Source: Prunus persica (Eukaryota > Streptophyta > Magnoliopsida > Rosales > Rosaceae). From it: a stretch of 64,000 bases of DNA. Made by a program: the position numbers and the translations under genes. This document shows positions 35,113 to 48,244 of this stretch, in pieces. The DNA lies in NCBI RefSeq assembly GCF_000346465.2, contig NC_034014.1, forward strand, positions 5,834,507-5,898,506, given 5' to 3'. The first letter of the stretch is position 1. Every line of letters begins with the position of its first letter. The notes beneath the pieces are model-generated. The model was not told the origin of the DNA, made no database searches, and was given only the letters and a program-made list of their open reading frames with translations.

Positions 35113-38100
35113 TTACCCTTTGTCATGTCAAATGGGTGTAAGTGCTCTTATCCAAGCGTTTTGAATGGTTTGAGTGTTGACTCATGGGCCTGGATCTTTC
35201 TTCTCTTCATTGCCTTAACCTTCAAAGACTCGTCTTTCCTAGGCCCATGGGTAAAATAATCTTGGTCCAAGCAATAACACTTCTAGTTAGATCTAGTGAG
35301 TGAGACATTACGATCCAACATGAGCAATGGTGGTTGAGCATTAAAGAACTTTTCAATTTTACACCCCGAAATCAAAATGAATTGTGGGCACAAGTAGGCA
35401 AAGCTTGAAAGCAAAAGGCTAAACAATTTGATTGATTGCTTATGTAACAGAAAAAGTTGGTTGTTTTATATATTAGTAAGGAAAATATATTTCAAAGCAA
35501 CATGGTGTATTGTCTTGCCATCGAGGTGCTTAGCTGCTGCAGAGTGCACTCTAAAAAATGGAAAATAAGTTCCTTTTTTTGTGGGTAAGCTTAAAAGACT
35601 TCGAGCTAGTTTCCATGCAAGAAGTTGTTGTCCATGCTTTTGCAACTTGCATTTAAATTACATATCCTTTAGGCTTGCTGATGACTTGGGACCCTTCGGT
35701 TATGGTTAGCTGTCCAATTACATCAAAATTTATTGATCCAATTGTTTGATGTGAGTTGTAGATATATAAAATATATATATGTAAAAAATAATAATAATTT
35801 GAATTCGAAATCATCTCTGCAAAAAAATCACTTCAATCCGAAATCATTTGATCACTCAATTAGATTGTTGTTATTATAATATTTTCTTGAAACACTATGT
35901 TCGTCTATTTTGTTGGTTCCAATTGGATGCTTTAATGATTTTCAATTGACCTAGATTTTTTGCAAAGATAATCTATGAATGAAGACTTGAATCCGAAAAA
36001 TTTAGATCATTAAAAATATTCGTAAAGATCCCTATAGAAGGGGACTGTATAAGTTGAACTCTCTCTGTATATATATTTGATTTACATACATATACCTTTT
36101 GTTGCCTATAAGTAGTCAGCAAAAGCTAATAAGTATGAAGGAAATTACAAACAATGAAGCCCTGAGATTGAAGGCTGCAACATTTATCAGTTATATGTTT
36201 GTCTCATCATTTAATAATTTGTCCCTATCCCTTTTGTTGCAGTGGAATATTTTATAAGTCAAGACATAAATGCATATACGGGTAGGGCTATGAATCGACT
36301 TCGAATATACAAACTTGAACTTGTATTGTGTTGGACGATGCATGAACGTTTTTTCATTGTTTATCATAGCCTCAGCTTTTAGGTCGAGCTTGAGGCATTC
36401 AAAGCTCAACTGCCTCTTGACCATAAAAATAAATAAATAATAAATAAAAAAGCTTCAACTGCCTATATAGTACATGTGGACGACATGTAGAGTTAGTTCA
36501 CGTTTACACAAACACATGGATAAACATTGCCAAATGTGGATCAAGCTGGCAATTTGGCAATGTTTTCTAACAATTTGGCCGTCTTTGGCATGCTACACAT
36601 ACGAAAAGTAGAATAGAGTTCATTTATGTTGTTTTTGTTTGTGAGGAGGTATTTAAATTTGAGATTTCTTTTAAGGGGTTTGTACATTAAGTAGAGTATT
36701 CGTCACCCGATGTTTTGTGTTCGGTTTTCTATTCTTTCAATATTATTTATATATCAAAAAATTAGACACCTCTTCTAACAAAATATAGAGAAATATCATG
36801 ATCTCTAAATCAATAGTCAGCCTACATTCATACTCATTGTTATGAATAAGATTAAGAAGTTAACTAACATTAAAAAGGTCCCAAATTTAAATTCAAATCC
36901 CCTCTTTATTACTAAAAAGTAGATCATATATGCTTTTTATTTATTTAATACAAGTGATATTGAGGAAGAGGAATTCGAATACAGGACTTCATGTACAATA
37001 ATAACTGTTTTTAACCACTTCAACTGCAAACCCCTTACAAATAGACCTTATATCTTGAATTCACAAAAGGAGAATATGTTAATGGATAAAATTCATGTCA
37101 TAGATCAAGAAGTCACGCCATCAAACTACATTATCAATCGAGTCATGCTAAGAAAACCACATTTACACGCTACACCTTGTGTACTTCTAATAGAGATTGA
37201 TCTCCCGAGCATTTTCCTTATCACTAATATTGTCAACCCTATTTTCAACAAACATCATCCCTGTGGTCTCTACCATCATAATTATCACCACATTATTGTT
37301 ATTATTGTCTCCGTCCGCCACTATTATAGATAACTATTATCAATATATGGCTTTTTGGTTCAATATGATAATATGATGAGATTAATTATAAGAAAGAATT
37401 TAGTGCATTTTAATAAGCAGGCTGTTATGATAGTTCATCTGGTCAAGGTTGCCCGCGCGCAGCCAATACAAATACACTGGGATCGTGATGGAGGGATCGT
37501 GATTAAATGCCCACTACCTGCTTAGCTATATATCTATAAGTATAATTAATTTTATTTTTTCCTTAAACGTCTCTTAATATATAGCTGAAGCATTATGAGC
37601 TTAATTATTAGCCGATAATGTTGCGTGGTTACCTTAACTAGCTTAATTTATTGACACTTTCTAATTAATGTGGTTATCCGCTTCATCTGCCACATAATGT
37701 GATATAAGAATGTGGTAAGAGTAGCATTACTCTATGCAAGAATCAAGATATACATGTATTGAACATGTTATTCAGATTTCTGTTTTGGCAATTCTATTCT
37801 TATTCAACATGTTAGGGTGTCTTAATTAAATTAAATTAAATTAAATTATTATTTGTCATGTGACTATGCACTTTATTTTGAGACTACAGTTTAGATGGCA
37901 ATTCTACTGTTATTGAACATGTTATTTTTGAAAAAATTACAAATCATAAAGCTGATCCACAACATATACCAATTAGTTCTAGTCCAGTTGATAAACAAAT
38001 TCACTGAAAAAGGAGGGTCTCAGCTTATAGGATGAGTATTGATGAGAAAGTCATCTTGTACAAATTTTCTTCACAAAGTCTTTAAAGCTTGGACTGATCA

Positions 38101-39019
38101 CTATGACCACACGGCTTATACCTAACGCTTAAATAATGGAATAGACTGAACAAAGTCAAGCCAACAAATCATAATAAGTAAACAACCAACCATTGAATTA
38201 TACACCCTAATATATATTAATGCTGCCAAAGTCCAACCCAAATCAACTCGTCAATGCTTATTACGGTTAGCTTTCAGCTTCAGCCCATTAAGCACCCAAG
38301 TCAACTCCGACTAAAATGCACACCAGCCCACCATATATATATATATTCTTTTTAAAGGTATATGTTCAGTTATTATGGATCACATTAAATTGTTAGTATA
38401 CCTCACGTCAAAATAAAGCTTCAGAGCTAAGCAAAGACTTGTAGCTCCAATGATACGTTTAAATTTTGTTAGAATATTATAAACTGTTAAACTGCAGGTA
38501 ATATAAATCTTTTTTTTCTAAGAGTTATAATTTGTTTTTTTGTTTTGTTTTTGTTCTCTAGCCACCGCCTGATCTCTCTTAAATGTGGGTAACCACATTG
38601 GGTAAGCTGCTAACTGTGCACTATAATAGCTTTCCATTTTAAAAATACTACAAATTTGATTTTGAGTTGGAAGACTTGGTCATGCCCAAATTAATAAAGT
38701 CTATATGAAACTGAATAAATATTGTGTCTTGCAATTGGTAGTATTTGATGGAGACCAAAGGATACAATTGGAGAGTTCCTACAAACCAAAGAGCCTATAA
38801 GTTGCTTCTTACTTTTCCATTATTAAGATGTGACCTAGTTTGATTGACTCATAAATATATACACAAAAAGTTTAAGCCACACACAAATCAATCAGTTTGG
38901 TGGGGGTTGAGAGATGAAAATGAGTCTTTAGGATCTTCACATGTTGTGTACTCTTGCTCCTCCTCTTCTTATAAATCTTCCAATTTCACTTCCCATCTAC
39001 ATAAATTCACAGACAACTC

Positions 39020-39021
<2 letters not shown>
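35113..39021. other. Long intergenic stretch, no gene seen
   Basis: AT-rich. Besides the MITE-like copy at 35790-36050, only short unsupported frames (for example 37055-37333) are present. A possible TATA box (ataaatata, about 38850) and the 5' leader of the KCS gene lie at the right end. Confidence 0.5.
35790..36050. mobile_element. MITE-like dispersed repeat, copy 2 (inverted relative to copy 1)
   Basis: In inverse it matches 20930-21250, for example atttgatcactcaattagat, gttcgtctattttgttggtt and gcaaagataatctatgaatg. Identity looks around 80% by eye. Confidence 0.7.

Positions 39022-39076
<55 letters not shown>
39022..39076 (+). repeat. (CT)n microsatellite in the KCS 5' leader
   Basis: About 27 CT units ending 8 bp before the start codon of the KCS gene, so length variation would change its 5' UTR. 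Confidence 0.95.
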
Positions 39077-39080
<4 letters not shown>

Positions 39081-39084
39081 GGTC

Positions 39085-40485
39085 ATGGAGCTTCTCAGTT
39101 TACTCTGTGCTTTCTCAGCCTTGTACTTCATTTTTATGATGTGGAAACGCTTTGATGAAAAAAGGGACCAAGAGTGCTACATTTTGGACTATCAGTGCCA
39201 TAAGCCCTCAGATGACAGAAAGCTAGACACACGGTTTTCAGGGGAGGTCATCCGGAGGACCAAGAATCTTGGTCTTCTAGAGTACCAGTTCCTCCTCAAA
39301 GCCATTGTGAGCTCAGGCATTGGTGAACAAACCTATGCTCCAAGAATCATTTTTTCAGGCAGAGAATCTTGCCCCACATTGGAAGATAGCGTCTCAGAGA
39401 TGGAGGAGTTTTTCCATGACAGCATTCAGAAGCTTCTGGACAGATCAGGCATTTCCCCTTCACAACTTGATGTGCTTGTTGTGAATGTGTCCATGTTTGC
39501 TTCTGTGCCTTCTTTAGCTTCCAGAATTATCAACCACTACAAGATGAGGGAGGACATAAAGGTCTTTAATCTCACTGGGATGGGTTGCTCTGCTAGCCTA
39601 ATTTCAACCGACATTGTTAGGAACATTTTCAAGTCCTACAAGAATGTGTATGCACTTGTGGTCACTTCTGAGTCTTTGAGCCCCAATTGGTATTCAGGTA
39701 ATGACAGATCCATGATTTTAGCAAATTGTTTGTTTAGGTCTGGTGGTTGTGCGGTCCTTTTGACCAACAAAAGGGCCTTGAAAAACCAAGCCATGTTCAA
39801 ATTGAAGTGTTTGGTTAGAACCCATCATGGGGCTAGAGATGAGTCATATGGTTGTTGCATCCAACAAGAAGATGGGCAAGGGATGCTTGGTTTTCACCTT
39901 GACAAGATCTTACCCAAGGCTGCCACAAGAGCCTTTGTGGATAATCTTAGGGAAATTTCACCCAAGATTTTACCCATTAGGGAGTTGGTTAGGTTTATGC
40001 TTGTAACCCTAGTGAGAAAATTGAAGTCACAATCCTCCAAGGGAGGAGCAAGCACTTCACCAAAACCTGTCATCAATTTCAAGACAGGGGTTGATCATTT
40101 TTGCCTTCACACTGGTGGAAAGGCAGTCATAGATGGGATTGGGTTGAACCTTGGGCTTAGTGAGTATGATCTTGAGCCTGCAAGGATGACACTTCACAGA
40201 TTTGGCAACACATCTGCAAGTAGCCTTTGGTATGTCTTGGGTTACATGGAAGCCAAGAAGAGGCTCAAGAAAGGTGACACAGTGTTGATGATAAGCTTTG
40301 GTGCTGGCTTTAAATGCAACAGCTGTTTGCTAGAGGTGGTGAGAGATTTGGGAGATGAAAATGTGTGGAAGGAGGACATTGCTGTGTACCCACCAAAATC
40401 ATTGACCAACCCTTTCTTGGAGAAATATGGTTGGATCCATCAAGAGGATCTAAGCACATTCAACCCTGAAAATGTGGTCATCTAA
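39085..40485 (+). CDS. KCS12: 3-ketoacyl-CoA synthase (KCS12-like)
   Basis: Condensing enzyme of the ER fatty acid elongase: joins malonyl-CoA to a long acyl-CoA, the first step to very-long-chain fatty acids for wax, cutin or sphingolipids. The ATG at 39085 gives 466 residues in one exon; the longer frame upstream only translates the CT repeat. One N-terminal hydrophobic segment (residues 2-20) anchors it, shorter than the two segments of typical KCS and characteristic of the KCS5/6/12-like short group. The FAE1_CUT1 domain has the catalytic Cys168 (GMGCSAS), the NLTGMG motif, His342 (HTGGKAV) and His371/Asn375 (HRFGNTSASS), then SFGAGFKCNS. No defect is seen. The KCS12 assignment rests on the whole-length resemblance, such as YILDYQCHKP and LEYQFLLKAIVSSGIGEQTY. 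Confidence 0.93.
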   Translation: MELLSLLCAFSALYFIFMMWKRFDEKRDQECYILDYQCHKPSDDRKLDTRFSGEVIRRTKNLGLLEYQFLLKAIVSSGIGEQTYAPRIIFSGRESCPTLEDSVSEMEEFFHDSIQKLLDRSGISPSQLDVLVVNVSMFASVPSLASRIINHYKMREDIKVFNLTGMGCSASLISTDIVRNIFKSYKNVYALVVTSESLSPNWYSGNDRSMILANCLFRSGGCAVLLTNKRALKNQAMFKLKCLVRTHHGARDESYGCCIQQEDGQGMLGFHLDKILPKAATRAFVDNLREISPKILPIRELVRFMLVTLVRKLKSQSSKGGASTSPKPVINFKTGVDHFCLHTGGKAVIDGIGLNLGLSEYDLEPARMTLHRFGNTSASSLWYVLGYMEAKKRLKKGDTVLMISFGAGFKCNSCLLEVVRDLGDENVWKEDIAVYPPKSLTNPFLEKYGWIHQEDLSTFNPENVVI

Positions 40486-43400
40486 AGGTCATCATCAATA
40501 TCTAATTTATTTATTTTTGGTTTTTTTTTTGTTTTTGAAAAGTGTCACTTTCTTTTTGTGTTTTACTCTTTCAAATTTTTGATGTATTTTGATTATTTTC
40601 TGTATACTATAAAGTTCTTATTGTTGAATCCCTCTGTGGGTTTCATTTCATAACCCAATAAGATGTGCTACTGCTGCTGCTTTGAATCCCTTTGCATCAT
40701 TGTAGATTTTAATCTTTCAAAACATTGTAATTGTACTGCTTTATTTGATGCAGAAACATGTGGAACAAGTTTGTCCTATGCTTCTGTTTATACAGCTTTT
40801 GCCTTTTATTTATTTATTTATTTTTGGTACCATGGGGATGCATTAAGAAGACCTTTTCCATTTGATTTTCTGCACTGATTGCATAGCCAGTGGATGGACC
40901 CATATGCTGGGTTCATATCTATTGGTAGCATTTCTGCTTTATAAGCTGGACTGCTGGGTTCTTTATTATGCAAATAAATTCATCCATCTAACACAATTCC
41001 ATTTGTTTAATCAATCTCTTCATTTTAGTGACAAATCAAGTAATGATTTAAACATAATGACCTTTTTTCAGAGAAGGCACATTTCCTAATCACTAGGGTT
41101 AGAAATACTAAAAACCATCTTTATATGTCTATTCCTAAATTCTAATCCTTTTCATGTCAGAGTCACCCATCAAAAATAAAAGGGCAAAACCATGTGAAAT
41201 TGTCTTGTTCTTGTAGAGGTCACGATATCAAATGAAAAGTACTTTGGTGAGTGGTTTGCAATTGTGGGGAGTTACATTAAATATGCATTCAGTGATTAGA
41301 GTTCGACTCTCGTCATTTCTCTCGAGTTTTTTTTATAGAAAAAGTCTCTCTAAATAGAAGAGTCATATTCTATTCATATCTTGAAACTCTGTAAAAAAAA
41401 ATGTCGACGTCTTCTGATCTAGGGTACCCTTCCAATTATCTGATCATATATTGTATCGATCACCACCAAATATACATGTGAACAAAGAGAGACAACTGCA
41501 TATTGTCCATGATGAGGAAAAGGTGAAAAACAAATTTATGTGTATAATTGAATAATTTTGAATAGCATTAAAATGCTAAGATTCACAAATGGGTCCACCT
41601 ACAGATCAGATATGCAACTGGTCACCAGTGACTGGATTTCTACAGATCGATGGAGCTAACACACGATACTGCATTAACTTTTACACATCTACTTCACTCC
41701 CTTCATAAATAAACCAATTCAAAAAAATTTATTATTGTTATTATTTTAAAAGTTCCATAGCCGTTGCAAATACAGATACTGGTAGAGTACTGTTTATTTA
41801 CAAAGAGCTTTCTCTGACCAGGATCTATGGTACATAAACCAGAATCCTTAACTTCTGACACCCACTAGCCAACCCTGATGATAACGGGAAGTTTGTCTGT
41901 GTCGACGTTTGTCAACCAGTCATGCTCGCATGCACAACCCTGATGATAAGTGGAATGAAAATAAAGAAGAACGTAGGTTCAACCGTCGATCTTATTATAA
42001 AGAAAATAGAGAGATAATAAGAACTGTATTTGCTGTAAAAACAAAAAAATCTTTGTGAAAAATAAAACGTGATTGATTCTTGAGTGCATTTCTTTTGTTT
42101 TTCCTTTTCGTTTTTGTTGACAAGTCTGCGTGTATTTCAACGTGCATGTATATATTGACAACAGATATGTATAATATGAGTGATTTACCAACTGTACTTT
42201 ATGCAGGCATACATATGGATGTACGTACAAGCTATATATAAGAAACATGAGAAAGGGACATTAGAAAAGTGTCATTTCGAAATAAAGTGTTTTTATGGAA
42301 GCAAATTTAGTGTTACTTTCAAATAATTCGAACCTTTTCCAGCTATTAACAAAAATTGAAATCTTGAGTGTGCCAGACATATCGTCACGTGATGTTATTA
42401 ATTTACGTTTATCATGAATAGACAACATGATTGATACTTTTTCAGTCTATAATACTTAGATGTGCCGTAACATGAATAGATTGCAACATTAATTGAAATG
42501 TGATGACGAGACTTAAGAATTGTCGGATAAATTTTTGGCAAGTATAATTATTAAACACAACTATTTCTCCTTTGAAAAACCAAACAGCGGCATTAATGTG
42601 CCACTAAAGTTAACAGCTCTCGTGCCCCAAATTGCGATTTCATTTTAAATGCCATCCAAGTCGCATTACTAGCCGAATTTTCTGGTTTGTGATGTGCCAC
42701 ATGAGCATGATTACAGAGAAGGCAATTGTGGCCAATTATTTTCTCTTTTTTGGGTCTCTTGTTATGAGACTATTTTGTTCCATCTCTATCTCCATGAAAA
42801 TGCAGGAATGTTCAGTCAGTCTAATCCCATTACACAAACAGTTTCGTTTCATTCGTCAAATCAGATTAGACTAAACTACTTGTATTAAATTCTCTTTGTT
42901 AACCTTGATTAGTAAATTTTGACTGCAATTAGTGTGCATGCCAATTGACTTTATCATGCAGTCTCCAAGATGGATATTGCTAATGGGTCTTATCAGTGGC
43001 AGAATGAGGATTGTATGTGTCGGGGCCGAATCATAAAACAAGTATAGAAAGAAAAATCAATCTTACATCAATAATATATAAGGAAAAATGAAATTTTTTT
43101 AGAAATTTGTACTCAATTTCGTTTCATGTATCAAAACGAAAAAGTCTTTTGATAAAATCTCATTTCCCTTTAAACTATTTATTTTCTATTCTCTTGGCTC
43201 ATTGGTTTGATTATTAGAGAATTAATACTTTCCTTTTATTATGTCAGTTGTGTAATGGCCCATAAATATTTTATATATAATTATATATGATTTGCATTGT
43301 TAAATATATGAACTAAAGCCCAAGCTTTACTGTGTTGAGAACAATTGTGGGGTGGGGGGTTGCCAAGGCCACCTCAGGCCCTAGAGTACCTCCACCCCTG

Positions 43401-43848
43401 AGTCTAATGGTCTAAGGTTTCGAACCGTTATAACACCCTATTAGTGTGTGTGAGAAACTCACATTCCCTTGTATTTTAGATTATTGTTTGCTTGTATTAA
43501 TTTTTTTTTTTATAGATATACATAAATAATGATTTTGGAAAAAGGAATCCAATATACGGTGCAAAACCCTATTGTCAATTATTATGATAATATTTAGTAA
43601 AATATTGAAACTTTTAATTAGTTAAAAAAGATTTTTTATTTTTTTATTTTTAAAAGAACCGCTCCAAAGCCGAAACGTGCAAAGAAACTCATCATTTGGT
43701 AAGTAAAAATCGTCCTTCATTTAAATGCTTCACTTTATTTCTTTGGATATGATTTTGGAAAATACTTGACTCCTTAAATAAGTCAAACTGGGCGGAGCCA
43801 ATGGATTGGTCCAATAGGCGTGCCCGACGCGGTCCAAACTAATCAAAA
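40486..43848. other. KCS 3' flank and intergenic, no gene seen
   Basis: The KCS 3' UTR likely ends near the cataacccaataagatg region (about 40650). A 15-bp block caaccctgatgataa occurs twice (about 41870 and 41934). No coding sequence or RNA gene is supported. Confidence 0.5.
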
Positions 43849-43906
43849 GGCCCAATTATTTGGACTTCGGCCTTTACATTAAGAATTGGGCTGGCCGGCC
43901 GGCCCA
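43849..43906 (+). promoter_or_regulatory. Site II-like elements before the Nudix gene
   Basis: GGCCCA (43849), TGGGCT (43887) and GGCCCA (43901) lie within 80 bp of the start codon. Such TGGGCY boxes are common in promoters of plant housekeeping genes. Confidence 0.5.
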
Positions 43907-43925
43907 TATGACCTATAGAGCAACC

Positions 43926-44963
43926 ATGCAGGCTGCGGCGTTGCAAGCACCGACTTCTCAAGTTTTCAGAATCACAGAAGAATTTGATCGACATTGGTCT
44001 GCGCTCGCCATTCCAATGGAGAAGGCAGAGACTGAAACGAGCGGTGAGCGCTACAAGCTTCTGCTCTCTTGCCCCTCGGGTCTTTTGCCATCGCAGGTCC
44101 TCTAAATTTTCATTTCCTTCTTTCACTTGATTTGTTAGTAACAAAGCCAATCTGCAATGGTAAATTTTTCACATGCATATGATTTTACAATCTAATGCAT
44201 TTGTTTTTGGGTTTAAAGGTTTCTGTGGTTTTTGATGGAGATTATGATCGAATTCCCCATCCAGACATCAACTTGGAGAATTCTGTTTCTGAGGTTAACT
44301 TTAAATTTGTAATTGTACATGTCTAAGCAATATTTTATATAGTTTTGATGGTTTATTTATTAATTTATCTTTGTGGTAACTATTTATTATATATATATAT
44401 ATGTATGTTTATTATATATATATATATATGTAATTCAATCAGCCAATTATGGGGAAAGCAGTCCAATGTGTTGTGCAGAGAGCCCAATTTGATTCCGATA
44501 GCAATTTGATGAGCTTTCTTTTTACTTGGGTTACCTACATTTAGGATTCTGGGTTGAGTTTATTTTGTTTAATAGGAAATCTCTGTAAATAGTTTTTCAT
44601 CACAAGCTTGGTTCTTGTTTAACAGACAAACACACACACATTTATATATTGTATGGCTAAGCTGTCTTATTCTGATTTTATAGATATGGGATCAAAGGGT
44701 TCATAAAAATCCATCGTTGTACAATGGGACAAAGTTCAGGGTATGTATATCTTCTATGATGATAGCCAGATTGTTTAGTTTCCTCACAGGTATACGTTGT
44801 CTGAAACTATATCCCGTAGTTTAATTTGGTTTTTGATTTTCGTATAATGTACTAATGTTCTGTATATTGTATTATATAGTATGGAAAACACATATGGCAT
44901 GATGGAGGTGGATCTAACCAAGAGCCTCATGTGTGCCTCCACCTTGGTCTGACAGATTATAGG

Positions 44964-45001
<38 letters not shown>

Positions 45002-48000
45002 AGTGTATTCAAACAAAATGATCTGCATATATATTATTGTTTAAATCTGATTCTATGATGTAGCATTCATAGATTTATATGCTTATTGAAAATTAATAGC
45101 TCTTATCAAAAATCAAATGTTGACAGTTAATCGAAGTAATATAGCTTAGTTATAAGATTTTTTGAGGAGATGGCTTCTTGAACAAAGTGGCTATCTTCTC
45201 TGTCCTTTATTGTCTTGGCTGATTCCAATTCTGCGATACTTGGTCTGCAAAGTTAGTTTGTTACTGTGAACCTCCACCTATGAAAAAGGAAGTAAAAAAA
45301 AATTGGATGCCACGTAGGCAATCAGCCTTCTATTTTCTGGTATTAAGTCTTTCACCTACTTGCTTTGCAGGAATTTTGTGGGAACAAACTTAAATCATTT
45401 ATGGGAAAGCTTCCTGGTTGCTTCAGAAGGTATAACTGCATGAATTAGTACATTTGTCTCAATGACTTCCATCAACCATTTCCTCTTTTTATTTTATTTT
45501 TCTTCCACAAATCCATAAACTTGCTGTCCCTGATCATTTCTTCTTCTTTTTTTTTTTTTTTGGTCCCATTAGAATCCTAAGCAACTAAAAACATGGTGTG
45601 ATGTTGGTTTTATATTGACAAAACAAAATGTGAATCTAGATGTTGAATTTACAGATTCTTCAAGAAATTTATGAAGACTGATACGTAGAAACTATATGAT
45701 TAACTACTTTAAACTTCCAGGTTTAATAAAATTAATGATAATTAAAATTTATGACAGGCAACTTTATCGCAGATGGCATATAAGGATTGCTTGGTTCTTA
45801 AATTTCTTTGACAAAAATTGGATTTATGATAATCTACAGCTTTGCTTTTGTGTAGATGACGCTATACGTTGTCAACACACGTCAAGTCCATTGGGTAATG
45901 GTGCTATCGTGGAGACATCTGACAAGAAAATACTTGTGTTGCAAAGAAGTAACAATGTTGGGGAATTTCCTGGACATTTTGTTTTCCCAGGAGGCCATCC
46001 AGAGGTATCTTCTCTGAAACATGAAAAGTTTGCAACCGCTTTTTGTAGCTCCATACTGTGATATCTTCATTGCCTATATACCCATGCTTGCATGTATTGA
46101 TGCAATATGTACGTACACACAGCAATTTTTTTTCTCTCTCTCTCTCGGGGGCCAGGTTTGAAATTATTTATAAGTTTCTTTGTCATTTCAAACTTTTGGA
46201 GGAGCCCTCTGCCAGTTCCCCCTTCTTTCCAAGTATACACGTACATGCATATATTATGGGCAGTGGCTGTAAGTTCTTCAGTGCATGGTTCACATCAATG
46301 CATTCTCCACATTATCAAGTACTTTCAAACTTTTTATTTTATGCTTGCAGTGACTATAAGAAGCGCTTTTTTGTACTGCTTCATCCTTTTGCAGGGTTTA
46401 TCTGGACCTAATCCTGTAATATTTGATAATTAACAGCCCCAAGAAGTTGGATTAGTATCCCATCATCATGAGGACTTGACAGACTCCAAAGTTATTAACG
46501 ACAAGGTTTCTCATGAGATGTTTGACAGCATTGTCCGTGAGGTAGTTGAAGAAATTGGAGTACCTTCAGCTTCCCTTGTGAGTACATCTGTATTCTTGTT
46601 TCCTAGCTGTCCATGATACATTTGTTGCGTCTTTCCTGCTTACAGTTAATTTGTTTGTGGTGATTTTAATATCCAATCATAATAAGCTTCTTCATTTAGA
46701 ACTATAAAGTAACTCTTCTCCTTGCTGTATCTAATGTTGATCATTTGGTTGTAATGCAGCACGAGCAAGTATTCATTGGTATATCCTGCAGGGTGTTGAA
46801 TGTGCGACCAACTGCATTTTTCTTCATGAAATGCAGTCTCAGCTCAAAGGAAGTTCAGAAGTTGTATGCTACTGCACAAGACAGCTTTGAGTCAACTCAG
46901 CTCTTTACAGTTCCAATGGTTAGTTTAAATGTTTATCTGACACAGATGGATCAACATGTAGTTCTTGTTTGCTTAACAATTGTCTGCATTTGAACTTTTA
47001 TTTTACATATTTTTATGTATTCAAATGCACTCAGTCAACGATGGTAGAATGTAAGAATAATGTGATTGCTTGGTGAAAGATTGAAATTTTTTGGTGGTAA
47101 TAGGAGGGGGATGGTGCTGGGTAGTTGTGCTATGATGGCAGTGTTTTGGGTGGTGTGGATGGAGAGGAATAAGATAATTATGTTTTATGTTAAGGGTGAT
47201 GAGATTGACCAGCTTTTGGGATTGGATTCATTTCTGGGCATCATTGTGGGCATCAACTTCTTCAGAATTTAAGGATATCAACTTTAGTTTCATCCACTTG
47301 GATTGGAAAGCTGTAGTTTTGTAATGCGTTAGGTTGTCTTGTTGTTTTCCTTTTGTTTGGGGTTTGTGTGGCCTCCTTGGCGACCCCTGTTTTGTTCCTG
47401 TTGGTGTTCTGTTTTTGCTTTGTGTAATAAAAGTTTCTCTTTTAAAAAGAAAAAAGGAAAAAAAAGAGTAACGTGATTGTTTGGTATGATGGTGTTGTGG
47501 GAATGTTGACATTGATAGAAGCATGGTTCATTATAGATGCAATTTTTATGGCTGATTCAAATTTTTGTATTCAGGTTGGGAGAAATTCAAACCAGATAAT
47601 GATGCAATTGACCAGTAAATGGAAACATTTTGATGTTATTCCAAATTTTTAATTCAAATCAGTTTTTACAAACTGGACCAGGACTTACTAGGAGACATTG
47701 ATAGTAGGGATAGGCAATGGATACCCTTTGGGCATTGGGTACCCATTGGGTGTTAGGGATGTGGTGGTGGTGGTGATGATGATGATGGTGATGGTTCCAA
47801 ATGCCCATCCCTAATTGATAGAGTGTGGTAGCAGTTTTGAGGGACATTAATCTTTCATTAATATTTTGTCGTGGTGGAAGCATTGATATGATTTAACTAG
47901 ATTTTCATATCTTAAAATGTATTATCAAAATAAAACTTTTACTATTTACTAAACTAAACATCAAATTGTCCTTAGAATATATTAAGATTGAGGACTGATA

Positions 48001-48244
48001 TTAGTGCTGGCCCTATTAAGGTAAAATAGGAAAATAATTTGAGATGATTAACAATCCCTTGCTTTCTGTGAGACAATAGACAGTCCATGAATCTCAACTT
48101 TTGGTTTAAGTTTCAATGCAAGTTCTCATCAATTTTTCTTTATGTCAGATTGACCTAGATAATATGGCATCTAAAATGCCAGGCTGCCATGAAGGTGGAT
48201 TGGCCTTATATAAGTTGATGGTTGAAGCCGTGAAGAATGTTTGA
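43926..48244 (+). CDS. NUDT9: Nudix hydrolase 9-like (NUDT9/NUDT22 family)
   Basis: A cytosolic-type Nudix hydrolase; human NUDT22, the animal relative, hydrolyses UDP-glucose, while the plant substrate is not settled. Nine exons: 43926-44096, 44219-44293, 44684-44740, 44880-44962, 45371-45429, 45856-46004, 46437-46577, 46760-46918, 48149-48244; total 990 nt, 329 residues. All borders are GT-AG. Motifs: FDGDYDRIPHPDINL, FRYGKHIWHDGG, GLTDYRNFVGTN, then the Nudix box in two halves, FPGGHPE (exon 6) and REVVEEIGVP (exon 7), with a ~35-residue insertion between them; C-terminal FIGISCRVLNVRPTAFFF and PGCHEGGLALYK. An in-frame ATG at 43908 could add six residues. Intron 8 carries a LINE fragment. 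Confidence 0.92.
44971..45000 (+). repeat. (CT)n microsatellite in a NUDT9 intron
   Basis: About 15 CT units just after the exon 4 donor. An (AT)n run lies at about 44386-44434 in an earlier intron. Confidence 0.9.
47075..47463 (+). mobile_element. 5'-truncated LINE in NUDT9 intron 8
   Basis: The segment encodes a tail like the C-terminus of plant LINE reverse transcriptases (AVFWVVWMERNKIIM) and ends with an A-rich tract after ataaaagtttctctttt. It is flanked by target-site duplications: aagaataatgtgattgcttg (47053-47074) and aagagtaacgtgattgtttg (47464-47485), 22 bp with three differences. The differences indicate an old insertion. Confidence 0.8.

Noticed and set aside
37055..37333. 92-residue open frame
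   Set aside because: No motif, no splice context, AT-rich flank; likely chance.
41225..41330. tRNA-derived SINE with a B-box-like gagttcgactctc
   Set aside because: No matching A box at proper spacing, no poly-A or target duplication found.
41870..41949. Possible box C/D snoRNA (doubled caaccctgatgataa)
   Set aside because: No convincing D box with terminal stem around either copy.
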